Shown here: piece by piece, positions 7,461-15,538 of the stretch
Position numbering within the stretch: position 1 is the stretch's first letter
Layout: each line of letters begins with the position of its first letter
From: Pavlovales sp. CCMP2436
Lineage: Eukaryota > Haptophyta > Pavlovophyceae > Pavlovales
Direction: 5' to 3'
Assembly (NCBI GenBank): GCA_026770615.1
Contig: MU631852.1
Location: forward strand, 65,977 to 82,745
DNA length: 16,769 nt
The notes under the pieces: generated by a model
Seen by the model: the letters and a program-made list of their open reading frames with translations, nothing else
Told to the model about the DNA's origin: nothing
Database searches by the model: none
Program-made: the position numbers and the translations under genes

Positions 7461-9663
7461 TCACAGACTCTCGCACGCGGCGACCCGCAGCCGCTCGCCC
7501 GTGGCGGCGAGCGCGGCACCAGCGGGCGGGATCTCGAGCAGCACCCACCCGCTCAGCGCGCGTGCGCGCAACGCGTCGCCCGCCGCGCAGTCGAAGGTTA
7601 CTGCCTGCGACGGCGCGAGCGTGAGATACTCGAGCTCGGCGCCCGCCTCATCGACGAGGTAGAGCACGGCGGGGAAGTGCGCCTCGTTGTGCAGCGTCAG
7701 CTCGCGCGCACGCGCGTCGGCGGGCCGTGCGCGCAGGCCGACGCTCGCGTTCTGGCAGCGCGGCAGCGCGGGAAGCTCCGCGTCCCCGCCGCCGCCACCG
7801 GCCCGGTGGTCGCACGCCGCGCTGAGCTGCGGCGGGCAGCACGATCCGTCAAGCGCGCAACCCATGCCGCACGCGCACGACGAGCCGTCGCTGAAGTGCA
7901 GCGCGGCCACCTTCCGCCGCCTGCCCCTTGCCTGCGGCCGCGCGGCGGCGAGCAACTCGGCGTTACTCCGCAGACGCAGCGCGTGCACCAGCGCGCGCGG
8001 ACCACCCACGCGCAGCCCAGCGAGCAGCGGCGTGCGATCGAGCGGCGCCACCTCCGCACCCTCTACCCTCTCCGCGCCTCCCCCCTCCGCCCCGGCTGCG
8101 CAGCCCCCCTCGCCGGCGCCCACGCCAGCCGCGTCGCACGCGCCGGGCGCGCCTGCGGGCGGCGGCACGAGCGCGCGGTGTGCGCGGAGTACCGCGTCAC
8201 GCGCGCCTGTGCTCGCGAGCGGCACGCGTGAGAGGAAAGCGGCGGACTCTACGGACAGCGCAACGCGCACTGCCGCCTCGGCCCGCAAGCCGCACTCCGC
8301 CGAGCCCCCGGGCCGGCCGTCGCACGTGTGGGAGAGCAGGGAGAGATCGAGGGGGGAGCGTAGGTGCGCGTTGAGGACCTTGGCGCGGACCGCGTCGGGT
8401 GCGTGGGCAGCTAGGCTGGCGATGAGCTGCTCGCTGCCGCGCGGCCGGTGCTGCAGCGCGTGGTGCCAGCGCAACCAGGCGGAGACGGGCTGCAGCTGCG
8501 CCGCTGCGCTCTCGTTCGCACCGCCCGCGCGCTGCGAGGCGAGGGCGGCGCAGAGCTCGGACGAGAGGAAGGCGCCCACGCCGAAATGGGAGCCCGTTGC
8601 GTCGCACCCCTCGCCGTCACACGGAGCGCGCGCGAGCGCAGAGGTGAAGACGGCCGCGGGAGGCGGTGGCGCGAGTAGGGCTAGCTCATCTGCGGGCAGC
8701 TCCATCTCGAACCCACCCCCTAAGCAGACGCACGCAGCAGCGGCGAGCAGCGCGAGGGGGGAACCGGCGTGAGCGCGGCGCGAGCGGCGCTCGGTTCGGT
8801 GGACGCCCACGGCGCTGCACGCCGCACGCGGAGGGTGGGCGTGCGCGCACACCGCAGCAGGTGTGCTCGCCTGCGGGCCTGACGGGTAGCAGCCGAGAGC
8901 GGTGCGAGCCGGTGCGAGCGAGGAGCACCCCCTCTCCCGCACAGTCGAGCGCCACCTCCGCAAGCTCTGCAGCCGGCACGAACGGAGGCCCGTCGGCGCG
9001 CCGCGCGCGCGAGTGCGCGACGGGCACGAGAGAGTGCCCCTTGAGCTCGGCCAGCAGTGCGCGCAGCTCCCAGCCGGGGCGCGCAGGCAGCTCGGCCTGG
9101 TGCAGCGGCACGAGAAAGTCGAAGGCGAGCCCGCTGCGCGCGACCGCCTCCACCGCGTCGAGCAGCGGCAGCATGGCCGAGCTCGCGGAGGGCTGCACGC
9201 GGTGGCTGAACGAGAGCAGCGCCACGTTTGCGCGGTCGGCCATGCTCTCGCTCAAATGCTCGGCGACCTGCTGCCTGATGCGAAGATCGCTGTGGAGGAG
9301 GAAGGCGTCTTGCGGCTCGTAGAGGTGCTCGAGCGACGCCCGCACGACCGGGACCGCACTTAGCGTCGAGATCGAAACGAACCAGACGACGCGGACGCCC
9401 GTCGCGTTCTCCGCGCTCGCCACGCGCAGCGTCGGCAGGATCTCATGCGGCGCGGACGGCGCGCGCCCCTCCCGTCGTGAGGCGAGCTCGCGCTCAAGCG
9501 CGTCGGCGCAGCGGCCCTGCACAGCGGTGGCGGGGGCCGCGCCGGCCGGCCAGTCCCAGGCGGCGGCGACTGTCAGCACAGCCAGCAGCAGAGGTGAGAG
9601 CAGGCGTAGGCGGCGCGAGACGAGGCGAGAGATCAGATCGGCCATCGTGAACCCGGCCCCCAT
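7461..9663 (-). CDS. GT14-like glycosyltransferase with Cys-rich and VHL-like domains
   Basis: A predicted type II Golgi membrane enzyme of about 689 residues from two exons (9663-8853 and 8719-7461). An Arg-rich start and a hydrophobic anchor (about residues 19-36) lead into a core-2/I-branching (GT14)-like fold: RVVWFVSIST near 91, LYEPQDAFLLHSD near 114-126, then FDFLVPLHQAELP near 181-193 and LRALLAELKGHSLV, the last resembling the family's D-Y-x-I-x-L-S-x-x-D-x-P segment. Exon 2 continues with GSHFGVGAFLSSEL and a segment like the family's C-terminal acceptor region. A cysteine-rich stretch CACGMGCALDGSCC follows, like a somatomedin-B-type knot. The last ~85 residues (ELTLHNEAHFPAVLYLVDE, LEYLTLAPSQAVTF) resemble the VHL beta domain. 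The donor-sugar specificity cannot be read. An alternative start is Met7 (9645). The family call is by motif, so moderately sure. Confidence 0.65.
8720..8852 (-). other. Inferred 133-nt GT-AG intron
   Basis: The upstream reading frame (from 9663) and the downstream frame (to 7461) overlap out of register. A donor TGCG|GTGTGC at 8852 leaves phase 1 and the acceptor CTGCTTAG at 8721-8720 also needs phase 1. Joining them gives a Gly codon and a continuous protein. Other GT strings nearby have the wrong phase for this acceptor. The only intron needed among the four intact genes. Confidence 0.6.
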
Positions 9664-9772
9664 CGTGCGCCGGCGATTAGGCGGACGCGATCATCAGTGA
9701 GGACTTGAGTTCAGCGCGGCTTGGACTAGCGCGCTTGGTGGACCTGCGCGAGGCGAATCCTGCTCTTCAAGC
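9664..9772. promoter_or_regulatory. 109-bp divergent promoter region
   Basis: It separates the start codons of the minus-strand glycosyltransferase and the plus-strand SCI1-like gene. No TATA box is visible. Next to the glycosyltransferase ATG the minus strand reads CCTAATCGCCGGCGCACG, closely like the string in the same place at the other divergent pair (13905-13925). Confidence 0.55.
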
Positions 9773-10615
9773 ATGGCGAAGGGCGAGAAGCGCGAGCGGG
9801 ACGACAAGGATTCGAGCAGCGAATCGAGCGACTCGTCGTCGGACTCGGGGAGCGAGGAGAAGAAGCGACAGAAGAAGCACCGGCACCGGCACAAGTCCAC
9901 CAAGAAGGACAAGGACAAGAAGGACAAGCGCAGCTCGAAGAAGCACAAGTCCAACAAGCACAAGAAGGACAAGGACAAGCACAGGCACAAGTCCAAGGAC
10001 AAGAAGCGGCAGCAGGAGAAGGGCAGCGGCGGCGACAGCAGCGAGAGCAGCGACGAGCCGCGGACGGGCAACCTGACCGGCCGCTGGGGCAAGTACGGTG
10101 TCATCAAAGACGACGCGCCCGAGGGCTCCAAGTACGAGCTTGAGTTCTCGTCGTGGATGTCGGAGGTGACGGGGATCGGCGCGGCCGCGCTGGCCAAGTG
10201 GGAACTCGAGGAGTACTGGAAGACCTTCTGCGAGGACTTCAACACGGGTACGCTGCCCAGCAAGAAGTACTACGACCTGCGCAAGTGGAGCGCCAAGCAG
10301 GCACGCGACGGCGTATTGAAGCCCGTGGAACGCACCGCCTTCAACGACGAGGACGATATCAGGCGCGGTCGCCTCGAGGAGTCGAAGGTGCGCGAGCAGC
10401 AGGTGTCCAAGGAGACGCTGCTGCGGATGGGCGCGACCAACGCAATCGAGGATATGCGCGCGCAGGAGCTGGCCAAGCTGCAAATGCAGCACGCATGGAA
10501 GACAGGCGACGTGAAGAGGGCGGAGGAGATGCTCAAAAAGTTCGAGCCAGATACTGAGGAGGACAAGTGGAGGCAGCTGAAGAAGGAGGCACGGGAAGGT
10601 CCCTCGAGAAGCTAG
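9773..10615 (+). CDS. SCI1-like lysine/serine-rich nuclear protein
   Basis: A complete, intronless 280-residue protein. Residues 1-95 are low-complexity acidic Ser/Asp runs followed by Lys/His/Asp-rich repeats (KKHKSNKHKKDKDKHRHK), typical of splicing-speckle or nucleolar proteins. Residues 104-172 hold a conserved domain: GRWGKYGVIKDD, then EFSSWMSEVTGIG, WELEEYWKTFCEDFNTGTLP and KKYYDLRKW. This arrangement (F.xWL.E..G, then F..F..D.N...L..KYY) matches the plant style cell-cycle inhibitor 1 family and its protist and fungal relatives. Residues 195-272 are a charged, helical, coiled-coil-like tail. Function in plants is tied to cell-cycle control and the nucleolus; in this organism a nuclear or RNA-processing role is inference. 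The start at 9773 is the first ATG after the divergent promoter. Confidence 0.75.
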   Translation: MAKGEKRERDDKDSSSESSDSSSDSGSEEKKRQKKHRHRHKSTKKDKDKKDKRSSKKHKSNKHKKDKDKHRHKSKDKKRQQEKGSGGDSSESSDEPRTGNLTGRWGKYGVIKDDAPEGSKYELEFSSWMSEVTGIGAAALAKWELEEYWKTFCEDFNTGTLPSKKYYDLRKWSAKQARDGVLKPVERTAFNDEDDIRRGRLEESKVREQQVSKETLLRMGATNAIEDMRAQELAKLQMQHAWKTGDVKRAEEMLKKFEPDTEEDKWRQLKKEAREGPSRS

Positions 10616-11272
10616 ATGGAGGCAATGGCCAATGGAGCTGGGCTGGGCGGAGCTAGCGAGGATGCGATGGCGAGCTAGCGAGGATGCGATGGCGATCTTC
10701 GTGCTGCTGCAATCATACCGGTGTCCGTGGACGATCTCGAGGTGACGGGGGGGACACCGCGGTTGTTTTATTTGGACCACATGTAGAACTTCATAACTTC
10801 TGTATATTCTGGTTTGCTAACGGGGACAACGATAATAACTGCATCCACTCCAGTGGGGTTGGAGTAAACGTCGGTGTGTATACACACACTGACGGCTCAA
10901 CTCGCCGCGCCCAGCCGTGTTTGCTGTCACCTGTCGCCACTGAGTGTAACGTGAACGAGACGTGGGGAAAGGCGTGCGGGAGTCGAGTTAAGACCCCAGC
11001 TTGAAGTTGAGCTAGTGAAGGAGAGCGAATCGCCGGTGGGCCACGGCGAGAGCAAGGACTCAAACGACGCGTGCGAGAGACATGCACGATGCCACGCGAA
11101 GCGGTCGGATCAAAGGGATGACTGGAGAAGAATCGTCAGCATTCATCTACTCCCCAGGGCCATACATAAGTCCGGTCTCTCAGTTTACCCGCTATGTATG
11201 GGGGCCTTCCCGACGTCCCGCCGGCTGAAAAGTTATGGCCCAGTCGTCTGGGACCTGGGGCACATTTGGTTA
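10616..11272. other. Spacer downstream of SCI1-like gene
   Basis: This gene-free stretch holds a 22-bp perfect tandem pair AGCTAGCGAGGATGCGATGG (10651-10694, unit 22 bp), a small hairpin ACTCCA/TGGAGT (10847-10865), and a 14-bp perfect palindrome GTGTGTATACACAC (10874-10887). The two structures could lie in the 3' untranslated region. A weak coding-like string (RSDQRDDWRRIVS) occurs near 11100-11140 but is not enough to call a gene. Confidence 0.5.
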
Positions 11273-11438
11273 CAGGGGATCGTGGGCAATAAGAAGCCGT
11301 ACCGTTAAGAAGCTGAGCCTCGTTTTGTTGCATTGTTTGTATGTAATTTAAGCAAGTTTAAGCATCGTTTGTATTTAATTTGCTAAGAAGCTCAGCGTCA
11401 AGGTCAAAACTCGCCTTTCTTATTGCCCCGATCCCCTG
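11273..11438 (-). mobile_element. MITE copy 5 (166 bp, TA flanked)
   Basis: Left end CAGGGGATCGTGGGCAATAA, right end TTATTGCCCCGATCCCCTG with one base missing, TA on both sides (11271-11272, 11439-11440). This copy is in a spacer, not in another element. Confidence 0.87.
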
Positions 11439-11440
11439 TA

Positions 11441-11824
11441 GCTGACAAGCGCCACTCAGGATAAAAGTGGAGTGCTCGCGTAAATAAAGAAAGAAATACA
11501 TTCTTATTATTAGCGGCTCAGCATGGTTCAACAGGTGGTGTTCACTCAGAGGGATGGTCTTGGTGATGATCGGGGTCGAAATCCGAATTAGTGGCGCGAT
11601 TCCGCACTGGGGAGGGGGGAAAGTGGGTACCGAAAAGTGGTGGCCGGGACGAAGAAGTAGACATTGGTCACCCCTGCGCGCTAGGTGTCGATAGCTGATG
11701 TCGAATGTAGCCCTCCTCGACGGCCTAACCCAACTCCTGTGCCTCTCAGGTGCATCTAGGGTCGACAACATACTTAATGTAACTAAAATTTCCGATTCTC
11801 GGCGTTCGGAAGCGAAAAGAAAGT
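11441..11824. other. Gene-free spacer with a dispersed repeat motif
   Basis: No supported gene. Bases 11511-11540 (ATTAGCGGCTCAGCATGGTTCAACAGGTGG region) are the inverse of a segment at about 15838-15870 near the right inverted-repeat arm (TGTTCAACCATGCTGAGCC), showing another shared repeat. Confidence 0.5.
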
Positions 11825-11935
11825 CATGGTTCCCGAAGTGGTACCGCAGAATCAGTCGCAGATTCGTGAATGGGCGGTGCCCCTCTCACGAATCTGTAAC
11901 TAACTTCGCGGTATCACCTCCGGTTCCTGAGTTAC
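11825..11935. repeat. Foldback (long imperfect palindrome)
   Basis: A perfect 11-bp stem CAGATTCGTGA/TCACGAATCTG (11859-11869 with 11886-11896) encloses GGGC/GCCC in its loop. Outside it GAAGTGGTACCGC (11835-11847) pairs with GCGGTATCACCTC (11908-11920) with two mismatches, and weaker pairing continues toward 11825 and 11935. The whole ~110 bp can fold into one hairpin or cruciform. No open frame explains it. Confidence 0.8.
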
Positions 11936-12046
11936 CCCGACGGATTTTCACCAACTTTTGTTTGAATTTCCGCCTGGACTGGAGCCTGGCTACACAATCA
12001 GATTTTGACCCGCATTCATCGCGAGCCATTTCACTGAACGCGCCCC

Positions 12047-12215
12047 AGCTGGATCGCAGGTCCTGCAGCATCATGTTGCACTACCGAGGGGCATGAAATA
12101 CCGCCGGGAGCGCAGCCTCGAAACGTCCAGGTGACCCCGGCCCGTTGAGTCTCACTCTGTTTCTCACAGTGACACAGCTGAATCTCAGGTCCTGCAGCAT
12201 CATGTCGCGCTGCCG
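12047..12215 (+). repeat. Two ~40-bp direct repeats
   Basis: AGGTCCTGCAGCATCATG sits in two longer similar blocks (12047-12086 and 12176-12215), 129 bp apart. Both begin with AGCTG and continue into a GC-rich CTACCG/CTGCCG end. No coding content is evident. Confidence 0.7.
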
Positions 12216-12224
12216 ATCGGCTGG

Positions 12225-12400
12225 CTCATACGCGCGTCATTTTGAAAGCCACTCCCCTAGTTCGTTTGTAGGGCAATTCTGGAATTTTAGGTTGGGTCAC
12301 CCCCCTATCCGACCGATCGGAAGAAATTTTAGGTTGGGTGACCCCCCTACCGCTTCATTGAACTTTGGCCGCCGCACGGAGGGTGGGACCCCCCCCTCAA
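12225..12400. repeat. Rearranged partial copy of the inverted-arm repeat
   Basis: CATACGCGCGTCATTTTGA (12229) matches the inner edge of the right arm, and CCTAGTTCGTTTGTAGGG follows as in that arm. After that the motif AATTTTAGGTTGGGTCACCC (12284, again near 12326) appears in the orientation of the left arm. The block therefore mixes both orientations. Confidence 0.65.
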
Positions 12401-12424
12401 ACCCCGCTTATCGATAATTACCTC

Positions 12425-13052
12425 TAATGTATATCTGTTCCCTGTCCTCCGAGGTAATTTATAGGGAGCTGTAGGGAGCTTGCGGATCGGGTTCAATACT
12501 TAAACAAATCGAACCGACTCGACGGTCAACATCACTTGACGCCTGCTCAGCTGCCTGCTGCTCAGCGGCAGTCTACCACCTGCTCTATAGCGTTGGCAAG
12601 GTCTTCGGTGAGCTTGGCGTCGGCGGACTATTCGGTGGGCAAGACTCAGCGGTCGTGCGTGCAAGCGCCATGGTGCGTATTTATAGCAAGCGCCGCCGCA
12701 CAGTCTAGTTCACTGCATGGCGTGCGAGCTTACGTGCGCGGTGCGAGCGCCCAATCCTATTTACTGCGATACGACATATCTACCAGCTGGAGAAGTACGT
12801 GTGTCCAACCCTGTCGAGTAGCTCGCCGCAGCCCGCAGGCGAAGCATTTTTTTTGAGTATTTTCCCCAGATTTCGTCAACCCAGGTGAAATGGAGGTTGG
12901 GACTCCCACCTTCGGGCGCCCTCCCGGCAGCGGCGAAAATTTGAGGTTGGGTCACCCCCCTACCCTAAAGAAAATCGGTGAAAACTTTAGGTTGGCCTCC
13001 CCCCGTAGTACAAACGAACTAGGGGGGGGAGGTTACAAAGTGACGCGCGTAT
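12425..13052 (+). repeat. Left arm of long inverted repeat
   Basis: It matches the reverse complement of 15912-16630 along its length, by eye about 80% identical with indels. The clearest part is 12505-13052: GAACCGACTCGAC, CGGTCGTGCGTGCAAGCGCC, ATGGTGCGTATTTATAGC, GATACGACATATCTACCAGC, then several AAATTTNAGGTTGGGTCACC units, ending TGACGCGCGTAT. Outward similarity (CTGTTCCCTG, TAGGGAGCTG) continues with gaps to about 12425. The inner end lies 34 bp beyond the SETD9-like stop codon. I see no convincing ORF in it. Confidence 0.85.
12678..12685 (+). promoter_or_regulatory. TATA box in left repeat arm
   Basis: TATTTATA within GTGCGTATTTATAGC. The same box with the same flanks occurs in the right arm on the other strand (16316-16323), so it is conserved while the DNA around it has drifted. 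This suggests the repeat carries its own polymerase II promoter. Confidence 0.5.
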
Positions 13053-13085
13053 CAGGTGAGTTAACGTCGTATGTAGCATTGCCCG

Positions 13086-13904
13086 CTAGTTTTGACTCGA
13101 GACACCCGCAACCCGCATGGCTCGAACGGCCGCCTTATCCAAGGACGCGACCGGCGCGAACCACGGCGCGTCGCCAGTCGGAGACCGTTGGTAGTCGAGA
13201 AAAAGCTCCTCCCCGTCTCGAAGGGACACAGCCGCTACAAGCCCGACGAGCCGGGGCGCTCGGCGTGGGTCGTCGGCGTTAAAGGGGATGGCCTCCCCAC
13301 CGTACCCAATGTGCGAGTAGGCGCTTGGAACCGTCGGCGTGTGCGCGAGGAGCCCCCGATCGATCGGCGGCGCGCCCTCAAACTCTCTCAGGTCGACAAC
13401 GAGCAAATTGGGTGCCATGCCTGCGGGAGGATGGTTGGCGAGGTGGCCGAGAGCGTTGCAACGTGGCCCGCGCCGGCGAAGAATGCAGCACTCAGCGAGG
13501 CAGGCGGGCGTGGCGTCGATGATCGAGCCGTCAGCGAGCGTCAGGCAGTAGGCGAGGTCGCGTTCGCACGAAAGGGAGGTGCCGGCGAGGTAGCTGTGGC
13601 CGTACGTCCCATCAGCACCCAGCGGGGGAGGCGCTGGGTAGTGGATTCCGGGGTAGAGCGTCACAAGCTCGCCGGCTAGCAGGTTGCGCGCGGCGAACAG
13701 GCCCTGTCCCGCGCCCTGCACGCGCGAGGGCGCACCGCGCGCTCGCCTCGGGTCGTCGCGGATGTAGGTGGTGAAGGCCTCGCTGACGACCTCGTCGATC
13801 GAGCGGTCGATGAGGGCCCCGCTTGCGATCGCGAGCGCCTCGACGGCCTTGCGCGCGAGCGGTTCGCGCGCCCCGCTGAGCAGCGTCGTAAGCGCGCACA
13901 GCAT
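13086..13904 (-). CDS. SETD9-like SET-domain methyltransferase
   Basis: A complete, intronless 272-residue protein. The SET core is readable: GAGQGLFAARNLLAGELVTLYPG (residues 64-86) is the first SET strand with the SAM-side G-x-G. DGSIIDA (125-131) follows, then GHLANHPP and PNLLVV (153-170), equivalent to the N-H-S-C segment, and finally AAVSLRDGEELFLDY (224-238) with the C-terminal GEEL..DY catalytic Tyr. The YPG after the first motif, the DG..ID block and the overall length (human SETD9 is about 300 residues) point to the SETD9 type rather than histone methylases with pre-SET or post-SET zinc clusters, which are absent. The substrate is unknown. Residues 1-55 are helical and unique. The Cys of NHSC is Pro here, which may alter activity. 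Confidence 0.75.
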   Translation of the reverse strand: MLCALTTLLSGAREPLARKAVEALAIASGALIDRSIDEVVSEAFTTYIRDDPRRARGAPSRVQGAGQGLFAARNLLAGELVTLYPGIHYPAPPPLGADGTYGHSYLAGTSLSCERDLAYCLTLADGSIIDATPACLAECCILRRRGPRCNALGHLANHPPAGMAPNLLVVDLREFEGAPPIDRGLLAHTPTVPSAYSHIGYGGEAIPFNADDPRRAPRLVGLVAAVSLRDGEELFLDYQRSPTGDAPWFAPVASLDKAAVRAMRVAGVSSQN

Positions 13905-14032
13905 CTTGCGCGCCGGTATTGGAGGGCCTAGCAGCGAGCGTTATAGCACTTCGGGCGCGGACGACGACGAGGTGTGGGCTGAGCGCGCATACCACCAGCA
14001 ACAGGAGACGCGGTCAAACGACATCGCACCTC
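13905..14032. promoter_or_regulatory. 128-bp divergent promoter region
   Basis: It separates the start codons of the SETD9-like gene (minus) and Pelota (plus). No TATA box. Beside the minus-strand ATG the minus strand reads CTCCAATACCGGCGCGCAAG, similar in sequence and position to the string at the other head-to-head pair. Confidence 0.55.
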
Positions 14033-15334
14033 ATGCAGATCTTGCACAAGGACGTGGCCAAGGACGGCTCGGGCTCCATTAAGGTGATGGTGGAGCAGAC
14101 GGACGATCTGTGGCATCTGTACAACCTCATAGCCGAGGGCGACCTGGTGCGCACGGGCACGGAGCGCAAGGTGCACAAGGAGCTCGCCTCGGGCGCGAGC
14201 GACTCGCAGCGCGTCAAGCTCAACCTGACAGTGAAGGTGGAGAAGGTCAGCTTTGACGCGGAGGCCAGCGAGCTGCGGCTGAGCGGGCGGAATGTGGAGG
14301 AGAACGAGTGGGTCAAGATGGGTGCATTCCACACACTCGAGCTGCAGCTGCACCGTGCTGTGCGCCTCTCGAAGTACGTTTGGGACGCACTCGCCCTCGC
14401 TCGCCTCGCCGAGGCGGCAGACGCGAACAAAGACGCCGACGTTGCAGTGCTCGTGATGCAAGCAGGCGTGGCGCATCTCTGCCTGATCACGCCGGCGCTC
14501 ACACTCACGCGAGCAAAGATCATAGTTCCGATTCCGCGCAAGGGAAGAAGGGGCGACGGCGCTCTCGGCAAGTCCCTCGACAAGTTCTACGAGGCGATGC
14601 TCTCCGCGGTCCTCAGGTGCGTCGACTTCACAGTGGTCAAGGCTCTCTTGGTCGGCTCTCCCGCCTTCATCGCCGACGACTTCCTCGCCTACGTCTGGGC
14701 GCAGGCGGGCAGGCGCGAGGACGCCAAAGCTCTCTTCCTGCACCGCTCCAAGTTTGTGCGGTGTCGCGCCTCGTGCGGCTTCAGGCATGCAGTGGGCGAG
14801 GTGCTTCTCGACTCCGAGACAGCCGCTCTGCTCAGCACGACGCGCGCAGCGGCCGAAGTGTGTGCGCTCGATGCACTGCTGCAGATGATGGGGCGAGACG
14901 CAAACCGGGCGGTGTATGGGTTTGCGCATGTGCGCGCGGCGTGCGACAATGGAGCTTGCCACTCGCTGCTGCTGTCCGACGCTCTGTTCCGCGCACAGGT
15001 GACAGCCGTGCGCAGGCAGTACGTCGATCTCGTGGAGGACGCGCGAGCGGCGGGCGCACAGGTCTTCATCTTCTCCGCGATGCACCCATCGGGCGAGCAG
15101 CTCGCGCAGCTGAGCGGCGTGGCGTCCCTGCTTCGCTTCCCTTTGGACGACAGTGTGCTTGCAGAGACAGCCGCGTACAGGGGCGCGGCGGCGGACGGCT
15201 CAACGGCAGCAGCGGACGCGGCGGCAGCGCTCGACGCCCAGTTCGCAGGAGAGAGCAGCGATGACGACGGCGAGGGTCCACTCAGTCTGCCGGGCGCGGG
15301 ACTCTTTGACGCTGAGTTTGATCGATTCCGATAG
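14033..15334 (+). CDS. PELO: Pelota/Dom34 ribosome-rescue factor
   Basis: A complete, intronless 433-residue protein. Pelota (Dom34 in yeast) resembles eRF1 but lacks its stop-codon and GGQ peptide-release motifs; with Hbs1 it splits stalled ribosomes in no-go and non-stop decay. Domain 1 (about 1-130): MQILHKDVAKDGSGSI, DDLWHLYNLIAEGD, then NEWVKMGAFHTLELQ. Domain 2 (about 135-270): DVAVLVMQAGVAHLCLIT, TLTRAKIIVPIPRKG, then LLVGSPAFIADDF. Domain 3 (about 272-370): AAEVCALDALLQMM, ANRAVYGF, LLLSDALFRAQ, HPSGEQLAQLSGVASLLRFP. No GGQ is present, as expected. An Ala-rich then acidic C-terminal extension (about 371-433, ESSDDDGEG, ending LFDAEFDRFR) makes it about 50 residues longer than the human protein. 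An ATG 114 bp upstream (13919) is open in frame, but homology starts exactly at 14033. Confidence 0.97.
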   Translation: MQILHKDVAKDGSGSIKVMVEQTDDLWHLYNLIAEGDLVRTGTERKVHKELASGASDSQRVKLNLTVKVEKVSFDAEASELRLSGRNVEENEWVKMGAFHTLELQLHRAVRLSKYVWDALALARLAEAADANKDADVAVLVMQAGVAHLCLITPALTLTRAKIIVPIPRKGRRGDGALGKSLDKFYEAMLSAVLRCVDFTVVKALLVGSPAFIADDFLAYVWAQAGRREDAKALFLHRSKFVRCRASCGFRHAVGEVLLDSETAALLSTTRAAAEVCALDALLQMMGRDANRAVYGFAHVRAACDNGACHSLLLSDALFRAQVTAVRRQYVDLVEDARAAGAQVFIFSAMHPSGEQLAQLSGVASLLRFPLDDSVLAETAAYRGAAADGSTAAADAAAALDAQFAGESSDDDGEGPLSLPGAGLFDAEFDRFR

Positions 15335-15389
15335 TTGTGGCCGGTGGCCGCTGGCGCGGCCGCGGCGCTCGTGGGGGCCAGGGCGCACA

Positions 15390-15415
15390 CACTCACACCT
15401 TTAAGGGTGTGAGTG
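15390..15415 (+). terminator. Hairpin in the Pelota 3' flank
   Basis: CACTCACACC pairs perfectly with GGTGTGAGTG around a TTTAAG loop, 56 bp after the Pelota stop codon. In a eukaryote this would be a 3' UTR or 3'-end structure rather than a factor-independent terminator; the role is a guess. Confidence 0.45.
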
Positions 15416-15538
15416 CTGGTGCATGAGGGTGTGGACTGTGTGTGGGCTACGACTCCCGCCCTGCTTGATCGCTCGATCTCGGCTTCAGTCTCAGCAGAAA
15501 TGTCGCCTCTCGCATACTGCTGAGCCACTAATATATTA

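Noticed and set aside
7687..8772. 361-codon plus-strand open frame
   Set aside because: It lies antisense to exon 2 of the glycosyltransferase, is Ser/Ala/Arg/Pro-rich and has no domain; GC-rich shadow.
9767..10780. 337-codon minus-strand open frame
   Set aside because: Antisense to the SCI1-like gene; its Leu/Val runs mirror the Lys/Asp codons of the sense strand.
11015..11308. Open frame with RSDQRDDWRRIVS, resembling a LINE C-terminus
   Set aside because: Too short, no accompanying motifs, and it runs into MITE copy 5.
12536..12856. 106-codon open frame in the left repeat arm
   Set aside because: The frame is not kept in the right arm because of indels, so it is unlikely to be coding.
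13928..15085. 385-codon minus-strand open frame
   Set aside because: Antisense to Pelota, whose homology is clear over the whole length; shadow.
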